Assembly: GCF_000715075.1 (NCBI RefSeq)
Contig: NC_134096.1
Coordinates: forward strand, 120,588,698 to 120,652,697
DNA from: Nicotiana tabacum
Lineage: Eukaryota > Streptophyta > Magnoliopsida > Solanales > Solanaceae
Direction: 5' to 3'
DNA length: 64,000 nt
The notes below the pieces were generated by a model. It was not told the DNA's origin. It saw nothing but the letters and a program-made list of their open reading frames with translations, and searched no databases. The position numbers and the translations under genes were made by a program. Of the stretch, positions 50,701 to 62,135 are shown one piece after another; within the stretch, counting starts at the first letter, position 1; every line of letters starts with the position of its first letter.

Positions 50701-52749
50701 ATGATTGTGAGGCGAGCTTTCAGAAGCTTAAGACAGCATTGACTATAACACCAGTGTTAGTGTTGCCTTCCGGTTCGGGGATGTATACAATATATTGTGA
50801 TGCTTCACGTGTTGGTTTGGGTTATGTATTAATGCAGGAAGGGCGAGTTATTGCATATGCTTCACGTCAGTTGAAGCCCCACGAGCAGAATTATCCGGCA
50901 TATGATTTGGAGTTAGTTGCGATTGTTCACGCTCTTAAAATTTGGAGGCATTATATTTATGGGGTGTCTTGTGAAGTTTACACTGATCATTGCCATTTGC
51001 AGCATTTGTTCAAGGAGAGGGACCTAAATTTGAGGCAGTGCAGATGGCTGGAATTACTGAAAGATTATGATATTACTATCCTATATCATCCGGGCAAAGC
51101 AAATGTGGTTGCAAACGCCTTGAGTAGAAAGGCAGAGAGTATGGGTAGTTTGGCTTTCATTTCAGCAGAGGAGAGGCCATTATCTTTGGATATTTAGTCC
51201 TTGGCCAACAAACTTGTGCGGCTGGATATTTCAGAGCCCAGCCGAGTTCTTGCATGTGTTGTAGCTCAGTCTTCACTATTTGAGCAGATCAAGGCTCGCC
51301 AGTATGATGATCCACACTTAATGGTTCTTCGAGAAACGGTACTACAGGGTTGGTGCCAAGGAAGTTACTATTGGAGCAGATGGCGTTCTGTGACTCCAAG
51401 ATCATCTATGTGTCCCTAATATGGATGGACTGAGGAAAATGATCCTAGATAAGGCACACAATTCTCGGTATTCTATTCATCCAGGTGCTACGAAGATGTA
51501 TCGTTACCTAAGGCAGCATTATTGGTGGCGACGAATGAAAAAGGACATAGTTGAGTATGTAACTAGGTGTCTAAATTGCCAGCAAGTTAAATATGAGCAA
51601 CCAAGGCCAGGTGGCCTACTTCAGCAGATGACCATACCAGAGTGGAAATGGGAACACATCACTATGGACTTTGTAGTTGGGTTGTCGCGGACCTTGCGGA
51701 AGTTTGGTACAGTTTGGGTCATTATTGACAGGCTGACCAAGTCGGCACATTTTATTCCTGTTGTGACTACGTATACTTCAGAGAGGTTGGCCCAGATTTA
51801 TATTCAGTAGATTGTTCGGTTGCACGGTGTGCCAATTTCTATCATATCAGATAGAGGCCCTCAGTTTATTTCACATTTCTGGAGAGCAGTACATAGTGAA
51901 TTGGGGACCCGTGTAGAGTTTAGCACAGCCTTTCATCTGCAGACCGACGGTCAGTCAGAGCGGACAATTCAGATTTTGGAGGATATGCTCAGGGAATGTG
52001 TGATTGACTTTGGAGGTCAGTGGGATTGTTTCTTGCCTTTGGCCGAGTTTGCTTATAATAACAGTTACCAATCCAGCATCGAGATGGCTCAATCTAAGGC
52101 TTTATATGGTCAGCGATGTTGTTCGCCCATCGGGTGGTTTGAGCCCGGTGAGGCTAAGTTATATAGTACTAATTTGGTGAAGGATGCCTCGGGAAAGGTA
52201 AAGTTGATTCAGGAGTGACTTCGTACAGCGCAGTCTAGACAGAAGAGTTACGCAGATCAGAAAGCGCAAGATTTATCCTTTATGATGGGTGAAAAAGTTC
52301 TCTTGAAGGTTTCGCCGATGAAGGGAATCATGAGATTCGGGAAGAAGGGCAAGTTGAGCCCAAGGTTTATAGTCCCATATAAGGTGTTGATACGAGTTGG
52401 GGAGGTTGCTTATGAGCTTGCATTACCTCCCAGTCTATCTGGAGTTCATCCGGTTTTCCATGTATCTATGTTCCGGAAATATCATGCCGACCTGTCACAT
52501 GTGTTGGACTTCAGCACAGTTCAACTAGATAATACTTTGGGTTATGAAGAGGAGCCAGTTGCCATTGTTGATAAACAGGTTCGCCAGTTGAGGTCCAAGA
52601 GGATTTCTATAGTAAAAGTCCAGTAGAGGGGCCAACCAGTCGAGGAAATGAATTGGGAGGCCAAGGAAAACATGCAGAGCAGATATACAAACTTATTCAG
52701 CACTTCAGGTATAATTCTAAACTCGTTCGAGGACGAACGTTTGTTTTAG
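47799..52749 (+). pseudogene. E3 gag-pol polyprotein, broken
   Basis: The ATG at 47799 (MVRTRSNEVP) is followed by stops at about 47967 and 48024. A long open part, 48363-50072, covers gag ([25 protein letters not shown]), a zinc knuckle with all four ligands ([14 protein letters not shown], about 49057-49100), aspartic protease ([13 protein letters not shown]) and the start of the reverse transcriptase. A TAA at 50070 splits the RT. The next segment has [21 protein letters not shown] and RNase H ([10 protein letters not shown]). Integrase follows in three pieces (zinc finger HP...H...CLNC, then [34 protein letters not shown]). The chromodomain end is broken by TAG at 52624. RT and integrase catalytic residues appear intact; the breaks are mostly single stops. 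Confidence 0.93.
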
Positions 52750-52759
52750 AGGTGGAGAA
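52724..52759 (+). other. E3 hairpin and polypurine tract
   Basis: CGTTCG-AGGA-CGAACG (52724-52739) is a perfect 6-bp stem with a 4-base loop, followed by TTTG and the purine run AGAGGTGGAGAA ending at the LTR start. Confidence 0.8.
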
Positions 52760-54171
52760 TGTGATGACCCAAAATGTCATCTTTAAATTTAATAATTAAT
52801 TCTGTGTTCTAAAACTTCGAAAAACACTATTTATCATTCCTTGACTTGCATGCGGAGTCCGTAAAATTTTTCGAAAAGTTTTTATGTGAAAAATAGATTT
52901 AAATATGAATTAGAGCTTTAAAACTCAACTGAGTTGACTTTGGTCAATATTTTTAGCAAACGGACTCAGATCAGTATTTTGACAGTTTCGGTAGGTTCGT
53001 ATCGTGATTTGGGACTTGGGCGTATGCCTGGAATCAAATTTCGAGGTCCTTAGCCCGAGATATGGATTTTTGATGAAACAATTAAAAGTTTAAGTTCAAG
53101 TAGTGACCGGATGACGAATTATGTGCAAACGAACCCGGAATAGAATTTTTATGATTCCAACAGCCCCGTATGGTGATTTTGGACGTAGGAGCGTGATCGG
53201 AATTTTATTCGGAAGTTTGTAGTGAAATTAGCCTTGAAATGGCTAAAACAAGAATTTAAGTTTGAAAGTTTGACCGGGGAGTTAACATTTTGATACCGGA
53301 TTCGGAATACAGTTTCGAAAATATTCATAGCTCCGTTATGTCATTTATGACTTGTGTGCAAAATTTGAGGTCAATCGGACTTGATTTGATAGGTTTCGAC
53401 ATCGAATGTAGAAGTTGGAAATTTAAAGTTTTATTAAGCTTGAATTGGAGCATAATTCGTGGTTTTAGCTCGTTTTATGTGATTTGAGGTTTCAAATAAG
53501 TTCGTATAATATTTTTGGACTTGTTGGTATATTTGGTTGAGGTTCCGAGGGCCTCGGGTAAGTTTCAGATGGTTAACGGATCAAAAATTAGACTTAAAAC
53601 AGCTGCTGCAATTTTTTCCTTTCTGCTGGAAATTCTAGGCCAAGATCGAGACCCAAGATCGAAGACACGATCGAGGCCGAGGATCGAGGCCATGATCGAG
53701 GCCACAATCGAGGCCGAGGATCGAGTCCATGATCGAAGCCACGATCGAGGCCGAGGATCGAGGCCATGAGCGAACCATGATCGAGGCCGAGGATCGAGGT
53801 CATGATCGAGGGTTGCCTCCCAGAATTATAAAAGAGGGCATTCGTCTCATTCGCCATTTTTAACAAATTGGAGCTTGAGCATAGGCGATTTTTGATAGAT
53901 TTTTAAGGAAAAGACATTGGGGTACGTGATTCTAACTGGGATTTCGGTATCGATTCAGAGTCGGATTTGAGTGAAACTGGTATGGTTGGACTCGTAATTG
54001 AATGGGTTATCGGATTTTGTAACATTCGCCGGATTCCGAGATATGGGCTCCACAGACGAATTTGTAATTAATTTCGGAATTTTATTGAAAATGTAGTATT
54101 TTCTTATAAAATTGATTCCTATAAATTTTAGTGATTGTATCGAATTATTTTTGGTTAGATTCGAGCCAATC
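52760..54171 (+). repeat. E3 3' LTR, first 1412 bp
   Basis: It starts TGTGATGACCC. It contains a cluster of GATCGAGGCC-type words (about 53640-53815), the E3 version of the CpG cluster. It stops at GAGCCAATC where E4 begins; its missing remainder should follow E4 beyond the window. Confidence 0.88.
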
Positions 54172-57023
54172 TGTAACGCCCCGACCGGTCATTTTGAGAG
54201 TAATAGCCCGGATCCCCTATTTACTATTTTCCCCGTACCTTTTTCTGCTTAGGTGACTTGTTGGGAGGTTTTGTTTTTGGTTTCAGAGTGTTTTGGGACA
54301 CGTAGTCCCTAAATGGAGGTTTAAGCCTTTGAATTTAAACCGTAGTTGGAACTATGTGAAGACGACTCCAGAATGGAATTCCGTCGGTTCCTTTAGTTCC
54401 GTTAGGTGATCTTGGGTTTAGGGGCGTGTACGGATTGTGTTTTGGAGGTCCATAGCTCATTTAGGCTTGAAATGGAGGAAGTCGAAATTTTGGAGTTTTG
54501 GGACCGGTAGTGGAAATTTTGATATCGGGGTCGGAATACGATTCCAGAAATTGGAGTAGGTCCGTAGGGTTGAATATGACTTGTGTGCAAAATTTGAAGT
54601 CAATCGGACGTGGTTTGCTCGGTTTTGGCATCGGTTGTAGAATGTTGAAGTTTCAAGTTCTTAAGATTTGAATTGGAGTGTGATTCACGATTTGTAGCAT
54701 TGTTTGATGTGATTTGAGAGCTCGACTAAGTTCGTATGGTATTTTAGGATTGGTTGGTATGTTTGGTTGGGGTCCCGGGGGCCTCGGGCGTGTTTCGGAT
54801 GCTCAACGGGTCATTTTTGGACTTAAGGAGTTGGCAGTTTTTGCTGGTGTTCTACCGCTGGTTTCCTTCATCGCGATCGCGTGAGAAGGCTCACGATCGC
54901 ATAGAGTAATTGGGATACCAGTTGGGTTATCTCTTCGCGTTCGCCAAGAATGGGACGTGATCGCGTAGGTTCGTCAGGTTATGCATCGCGAACTCGTGGG
55001 CTAGGCCGCGTTCACGAAGAAGAAATAAGGCAGCAGTGGAATTTGGTGTTGTTCTTCGCGATCATATGAGGTCAGTCGCGATTGCGTAGGTCTGAGGAGC
55101 TATTTCATCGCGTTCGTGTGGAGAGTTACGCATTCGTGTAGAGTAAAATAATGGGGCAGTGAAGTTGTTCTTCGCAATCGCGAGGGTGTTTTTGCGATCG
55201 CGATTAAGAAATCACTAGGCAGTGTTAAAGTCTCCAAAAACGGGGGTTTTGCCATTTTTATCAAAAACTTGAGTTGGGAGCTCGCATTTTGGATGAGGTA
55301 TTGAGGGATTTTAAGAGATATCGATTGGGTAACGATTCTTAACTCCTTTATGGTTATATTCAACTAATCTATGGTTGATTTCATCATTTAATTTCGGATT
55401 TTGGGATTGAAATAGGGAAAACTTTGGAAGAACTTCTTCAACAAAGATTTCAAGTCTTGAAAGGGGATTTGTGGTCGGATTTGATTATTTTAATATGGTT
55501 AGACTCGTGAGTGAATCGGTGTTCGTATTTTGTGACTTTTACCTGATATTGAGACGTGGGCCCCACAAACAATTTTGTTTTCGGAATTTTTGTTAAGTGT
55601 TTATTTCATTAATTAGATGAGTCTATTATGGTTGTATTTATGATATGTAATTGCTTTTGGCTAGATTTGGAGCCATTCAGAGCCGGATATTCGTGGGAAT
55701 GGCATTGTGACCGATTGAATTAGCTTGGTTCAAGGTAAGTGGCTTTCCTAACTTTGTGTGGGGGAAATCCCCTTAAGATTTGGAACTATTGTGATATGTG
55801 AGTTTCGTGTACGTGAGGTGACGAGTACGTACACATGCTAGTTGTGGAAAACCCCGATTTTCTTACTGAGCAGCAACATGTTTTCCTTTTATTTTGAGTT
55901 ATGCCATTTTTATGAGTATTAATCTATTATCATTCTTAATTGAGTTATTCCCATTTGCGTAGCTATCCTATTTAGTCTAATACAGCATGTCTACGTGTCT
56001 TAATTGCCTATGTGAACTCTATGCAGCATGCTTAGTGAATTTCCTGCTTCTTCCTTAACTGGTACTTAGTCTAAATCGTAAGATTTCGTGATGTAGTTGC
56101 ATTTCTATTGTTTGCGCTGCATATTTACTTTGGGACTACGTAACGGTATTCCGGAAGATCTCCCTGTATTGCATATTTATTTTGGGACTACGGAACGGTA
56201 TTCCGAGAGATCCCCCATGCACATTTACTTTGGGACTACGGAACAGTATTCCGGGAGATCCCCCTACACATTTACTTTAGGATTACGGATGGTATTCCGG
56301 GAGATCCCCCTACACATTTACTTTGGGACTATGGAACGGTATTCCGGGAGATCCTCCTGCACATTTACTTTGGGACTACGGAACGGTATTCCAGGAGATC
56401 CCCTGCACATTCATGTTTGGGACTACGAGACGGTATCTCGGGAGATTCCCCTGTTGTGTTTCTGTGTACTGAGCTGTTACCTTCTAAGATATCATTGTTG
56501 ATAAATTTTCAGCCTTTATTTAATTGCGGTATTAAACTCTATATTGTTTTATTATATAATTACCAGTAGGGCCCCGACCTGACCTCGTCACTACTCGATC
56601 GAGGTTAGACTTAGCACTTACTGGGTACCAATTATGGTATACTTATGCTACTCTCTGCACATGTTTTTCGTGTGCAGATCCAGGTGCACCTTATCAGCCG
56701 CACTATCAGTGAGTCGGGACAGTCTTGGAGACTTTAAGGTATATCTGCCACGTCCGCATACCTCGGAGTCCCCTTCTACTCTTTCTCATGTCCATTATCT
56801 TCTGTATTTTTCCTTGTTAGATACTGATGTATAGAGACACTAGATATTTCCTTATGTAGTTTGTGATTCTCGATGTTCCGGGTTTTGGGATTTGTTGTGT
56901 ATTTTTGAATAGTTGGTTAAATTTATATTTTTATTTTATTATTCCGCAAAATGTTAGGCTTACCTAATTTTAAAGACTAGGTGCCGTCACGACGTCACAC
57001 AGAGGGGAAATTGGGTCGTGACA
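54172..57023 (+). repeat. E4 5' LTR, complete (2852 bp)
   Basis: TGTAACGCCCC to GGGTCGTGACA. It carries a CpG cluster (54868-55205, CGCGATCGCG words) and a seven-unit hairpin array (56108-56450). Open frames within it (for example 56097-56501) come from that array. No host gene is present. Confidence 0.94.
56108..56450 (+). repeat. Seven-unit tandem hairpin array in E4 LTR
   Basis: Seven copies of a unit of about 46 bp, each with CGGAA-CGGTA-TTCCG, and GGGA and GATCCC as a possible outer stem. The last unit reads CGAGA-CGGTA-TCTCG, so both sides of the stem changed together. Units are separated by TGCACATTTACTTT-like spacers. It looks like a repeat-spacer array but is not CRISPR. Confidence 0.88.
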
Positions 57024-57026
57024 AAT

Positions 57027-57038
57027 TGGTATTAGAGC
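57027..57038 (+). other. E4 primer-binding site
   Basis: TGGTATTAGAGC, one base from the initiator tRNA-Met complement, three bases after the LTR end. Confidence 0.85.
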
Positions 57039-57227
57039 TCTAGGTTCGTTGGTGTCGTGAGTCACAAGCCGGTTTATTAGAGTCTCACGAATCGGTACAG
57101 AGACGTCTGTACTTATCTTCGGGAAGCTATGGAACTGTTAGGAAAATTTCACTACTTTGATTCCTTGTCATGCGGAAAGTTTATTGACTGCAAAGATTCT
57201 AAACTTCTGTATTCTATTCTCTCATAG

Positions 57228-60200
57228 ATGGTGAGGACACGTACAAGCGAATCTGATGAACAGGCACCTGCGCCCCCTGCTAGAGTCGCGAGAGGCCGGG
57301 GCGGGGGTAGAGGCTAAGGACGTCCACGTGGTGCAACCAGATCACTCGCACGGCTACTACAGAGGATCCCCCAATAGCTCCAGCTGGAGGGCAGACACCT
57401 AAGGCACCTGTTCCTGCACCAGCCCTCCAGGAGACTCTAGCCCAGTTTCTGAGCATGTTCAGCACCTTAGCTCAGGCTGGATTGATTCCACTTGCCCCTG
57501 CCACATCTCAGGCCGGGGGAAGAGCACAAACTCCCGCAGCCCATACTCCTGAGCAGAGGGTCCAGGTTGATCAGGCCCCAGAGTTCATTCCTATGCCGCA
57601 GGTAGCCCCGGTTCAGCATGAGACTAGGACAGCCGCTTCTGAGGTGGAGCAGCTCAGACTTGAGAGGTACAAAAAGTACCACCCACCTACTTTCAGCGGA
57701 TTGGCTACATATGATGCTCAGGGTTTTCTGGAGGAGTGTCATCGCATTCTCCGTGCTATGAGCGTAGCGGAGACGAGTGGGGTTTCTTTTACCACTTTCC
57801 AGCTTAGGGGAGCAGCCTATCAGTGGTGGCATGCTTATGAGTTGAGTAGTCCGGATGAGGCAGCTTCACTTACATGGACTCAGTTCTCGGACATGTTTTT
57901 GAGAGAGTATGTCCCTCAGAGCCTCAGGGACTCGTGGCGCACGGAGTTTGAGTAGCTGCGCCAGGGTGCTATGACTGTGTCAGAGTATGCAGTCTGCTTC
58001 AGTAATTTGGCCCGACATGCACCGGCCTTGGTTGCCACAGTTCGAGAGAGGGTTCGACGATTTATTGAGGGACTCCACCCCAGTATCAGGATTAGTATGG
58101 CCAGGGAGTTGGAGATGGATATTTCTTATCAGCAGGTTGTGAGTATCGCCAGGAGATTGGAGGGAATGCTTGCCCGGGATAGAGAGGAGAGGGAGGCCAA
58201 GAGGTCTCGAGAGACTGGTTCTTATTCTGGTACCCGTACCCCAATAGCTCTCCATGGTAGGGGTTATGTGAGTCGCCTTATTCATTCAGCTCTTCCAGTC
58301 GCCAGTGGTATTTCGGTCCCTTCTAGGCCCCGGGAGCCGTATTATGCATCGCCAGTATCTAGTGTGCCTTCTGCATGAGGTGTTGCTAGCGGCCAGTCCA
58401 GCAGACCTGGCCCGAGCCAACCACAACAGCCACGCCCTCCCAGAGCTTGTTTTGAGTATGGAAACACTCACCATATGGTGAGGGATTGCCCCAGATTTAT
58501 GAGGGGTGCACCTCCACAGATCTCTCAGCCACAACGTGCTCCACCGGGTCCTCAGGCTATGATTACAGCCCCAGCTGCCATCCTACCTTCTCAGCCAGCC
58601 CGAGGTGGAGGTCGGGGAGGTAGAGGTCGCCCTAGAGAGGGAGGCCAGGCCAGATATTATGCCCTTCCCGCTCGTACAGAGGCAGTTGCTTCTGATTTTG
58701 TCATTAAAGGTATTGTTCCAGTATGTCATAGAGATACGTCGGTATTATTTGACCCAAGCTCTACATATTTCTATGTGTCCTCTTATTTTTCCCCGTATTT
58801 GGACGTATCGCGGGATTCTTTGAGTTCCCCTGTGTATGTGTCTACTCCTGTGGGAGATTCTCTTATTGTGGACCGCGTGTATCGGTCGTGTTTGATAGCT
58901 CTTAGTTGTTTTGAGACAAGAGCCAACTTATTATCACTCAACATGATAGATTTTGATGTTATATTGGGCATGGACTGGTTGTCTCCCCATTATGCTATGC
59001 TAAGACCGTGACGCTGGCTATGCCAGGTTTACCATGATTAGAGTGGAGAGGTACCTTAGGGTATATTCCTAGCAGAGTTATTTCATTTCTTAAAGCTCAA
59101 CGAATGGTTGAGAAGGGGTGTAACGCGTATCTAGCTTATGTGAGAGATGTCAGTATTGATATCCCTGCAGTTAAGTCAGTTCCAGTAGTGAGGGACTTTC
59201 CAGATGTGTTCCCAGCTGATCTTCCGGACATGCCGCCCGATAGAGATATTGATTTTGGCATTGATTTGTTGCCGGGCACTCAACCCATCTCTATTCCTCC
59301 ATATCGTATGGCTCCTCCTGAATTGAAGGAGTTGAAGGAGCAGTTACAAGAATTGCTTGATAAGGGCTTCATTCGGCCCAGTGTGTCACCTTGGGGTGCT
59401 CCTGTCTTATTTGTGAAGAAGAAGGATGGTTCTATGTGGATGTGTATTGATTACCGCCAGTTGAACAAAGTCACAGTGAAGAACATGTATCCATTGCCTC
59501 GTATTGATGACTTATTTAATAAATTATAGGGTGCCAGAGTGTTTTCCAAGATTGTCTTACGTTCAGGTTATCATCAATTGAAGATTCAGGAGCCAGATAT
59601 TCCGAAGACTGCCTTCCGGACTCGGTATGGTCACTACGAGTTCCTTGTGATGTCTTTTGGGCTGACCAATGCCCCAACAACTTTTATGCACTTGATTCAC
59701 AGTGTGTTCCGGCCTTATCTTTATTCATTCATCATTTTGTTTATTAATGACATTCTGGTGTACTCCCGGACTTGGGAAGATCATGAGCAGCACCTGAGGA
59801 CTGCACTTCAGACCTTGAGAGAAAAGAAGTTATATGCAAAATTTTTGAAGTGTGAGTTTTGGCTAGACTCAGTGGCATTCTTGGGTCATATAGTATCGAG
59901 TGATGGGATCCAGGTGGATCTGAAGAAGGTGGAAGCAGTGCAGAGTTGGCCTAGACCGTCATCAGCTACGGAGATCTGGAGTTTTTTTGGTTTGGCGGGG
60001 TATTACCGTCGTTTTGTAGAGGGATTCTCATCTATTGCAGCACTTATGACCAGGCTGACCCAGAAGAGTGCTCCGTTCAGGTGGACAAAGGAATGTGAGG
60101 AGAGCTTTCAGAAGCTCAAGATAACTTTGACGACAACTCCAATATTGGTATTACCTACATGTTTGGGGTCTTATAATATATATTGTGATGCATCGCGAAT

Positions 60201-62124
60201 TATTCTCGGCGCGGTGTTGATGCAAGACAGTAGGGTGATTGCCTACGTGTCCAGACAACTGAAGGTGCATGAAAAGAACTATCCTGTCCATGACCTTGAG
60301 TTAGCAGCTATTGTTCATGCCTTGAAGATATGGCGGCATTATCTGTACGGTGTTCCTTGTGAGATTTACACTGATCATCGGAGTTTGCAGTATCTGTTTA
60401 AGCAGAAAGATCTTATCTTACGTCAGCGGAGGTGCTTGGAGCTTCTTAAGGATTATGATATCACTATTTTGTACCACCCTGGGAAGGCCAATGTGGTGGC
60501 CGATGCTTTGAGTTGCGGGGCAGAGAGTTTAGCATATCTACCAGTAGCAGAGAGGCCATTGGCGTTGGATGTTCAGGCCTTAGCCAGCCAGTTTGTGAGA
60601 TTGGATATTTCTGAGCCGAGTCGAGTATTGGCTTGTGTGGTCTCTTGGTTTTCTCTTTATGATCGTATCAGGGAGCATCAGTATGATGACCCCCATCTGC
60701 TTGTCCTTAAGGACACGGTCCAACACGGTGATGCTAAGGAGGTCACTATTGGAGATGATGGTGCATTGAGGATGCAGGGCAGGCTATGTGTGCCCAATGT
60801 AGATGGGTTGCGTGAGTTGATTCTCCAGGAGGCTCACAGTTCGCGGTACTCTATTCATCCGGGTGCCGCAAAGATGTATCAGGACTTGAAACAACATTAC
60901 TGGTGGAGGAGAATGAAGAAGAACATAGTAGAGTATGTGGCTCGATGTCTGAATTGCCAGCAGGTAAAATATGAGCATCAGCGACCAAGTGGATTGCTTC
61001 ATAAGTTAGAAATTCCGGAGTGCAAATGGGAGTGGATCACGATGGATTTCGTGGTTGGACTCCCATGGACTCAGCGGAGGTTTGATGCAGTTTGGATGAT
61101 TGTGGATAGGCTGACCAAGTCGGCTCATTTCATTCCTGTGATGACTACCTATTCTTCCGAGCAACTAGCTCAAATCTACATCCGTCAGATCGTCAGGCTT
61201 CATGGCGTATCAGTATCTACTATCTCTGGCTGGGGTACGTAGTTTAGATCATGGTTCTGGAGAGTTGTACATCATGAGTTGGGTACTCAGGTTGAGTTGA
61301 GCACAACATTTCACCTTCAGACGGACGGGCAGTCTGAGCGCACTATTCAGATATTAGAGGATATGCTCCGTGCGTGTGTGATAGATTTTAGGGGTGTTTG
61401 GGACCAGTTCTTGCCACTTGCGGAGTTTCCTTACAACAGTTATCAGTCCAGCATTCAGATGGCACCATATGAGGCTCTGTACGCTAGGCGGTGTCGGCCC
61501 CCAGTGGGTTGGTTCGAGCCAGGCGAGGCCAGACTATTGGGTACGGACATGGTTCAGGATGCCTTGGAAAAGGTAAAGGTGATTCAGGATAGACTTCGCA
61601 CAACCCAGTCCAGACAAAAGAGTTATATGGATCGGAAGGTTCGCGATGTGGCATTCATGGTTGGAGAGCGAGTCTTGCTCCGGGTTTCGCCTATGAAGGG
61701 CGTTATGAGGTTCGAAAAGAAGGTCAAGCTGAGCCCAAGGTTTATTGGTCCCTTTGAGGTATTGCGGCGAGTTGGGGAGGTTGCTTATGAGCTTGCCTTG
61801 CCTCCCAGTCTAGCAGGAGTTCATCTGGTATTCCATGTTTCTATGCTCTAGAAGTATCACGGCGATCCGTCCCATGTATTGGATTTCAGCTCAGTTCAAT
61901 TGTACAAGGATCTATCTTATGTTGAGGAGCCAGTGGCTATTTTAGACAGGCAGGTTAGAAAGCTAAGATCAAAGAACATTGCTTCCGTGAAGGTTCATTG
62001 GAGGGGACAGCCGGTCGAGGAGGCGACTTGGGAGACCGAGCAGGATATGCGCAGCCGTTATCCTCATCTTTTCACCACTTCAGGTATGTCTCTATGCTTG
62101 TTCGAGGACGAACGTTTGTTTTAA
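57228..62124 (+). pseudogene. E4 gag-pol polyprotein, broken, catalytic residues changed
   Basis: The ATG at 57228 (MVRTRTSESDE) is followed by a stop at about 57315. Open pieces are 57455-57955 and 57971-58378 (gag), 58475-59011 (knuckle end and protease, LFDPSSTYFYVSS), 59104-59529 (RT start), 59539-61242 (RT, RNase H, integrase start), 61279-61851 (integrase rest) and 61879-62124 (chromodomain, SVKVHWRGQPVEEATWE). The second knuckle Cys is Tyr (CFEYG). In RT the first catalytic Asp is Val (FSKIVLRS) and the DD pair is ND (FINDILVYS). In integrase an Asp is Gly (TISGWGT) with a stop just after. The stops fall mostly at CAG-to-TAG positions, as expected from cytosine deamination. Confidence 0.94.
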
Positions 62125-62135
62125 GAGGGGGAGGA
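62100..62135 (+). other. E4 hairpin and polypurine tract
   Basis: GTTCG-AGGA-CGAAC (62100-62113; 5-bp stem), then the purine run AAGAGGGGGAGGA immediately before the LTR start at 62136. The hairpin overlaps the last codons of pol (FEDERLF). Confidence 0.8.

Larger units (their letters stand above)
46890..54171 (+). mobile_element. Ty3/gypsy chromovirus E3 (Tekay type), both LTRs incomplete
   Basis: A truncated 5' LTR (last ~717 bp), Met-type primer site, broken gag-pol with chromodomain, polypurine tract and the first 1412 bp of a 3' LTR that is interrupted by E4 at 54172. The two LTR pieces do not overlap, so insertion age cannot be read from them. Confidence 0.9.

Noticed and set aside
56108..56450. 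Possible CRISPR-like array
   Set aside because: Units are contiguous tandem repeats with near-constant spacers in a plant LTR; no Cas genes and no unique spacers.
56097..56501. 134-codon frame with repeated FTLGLR and GIPEDL-like words
   Set aside because: It is the E4 LTR hairpin array read in one frame; there is no gene context or homology.
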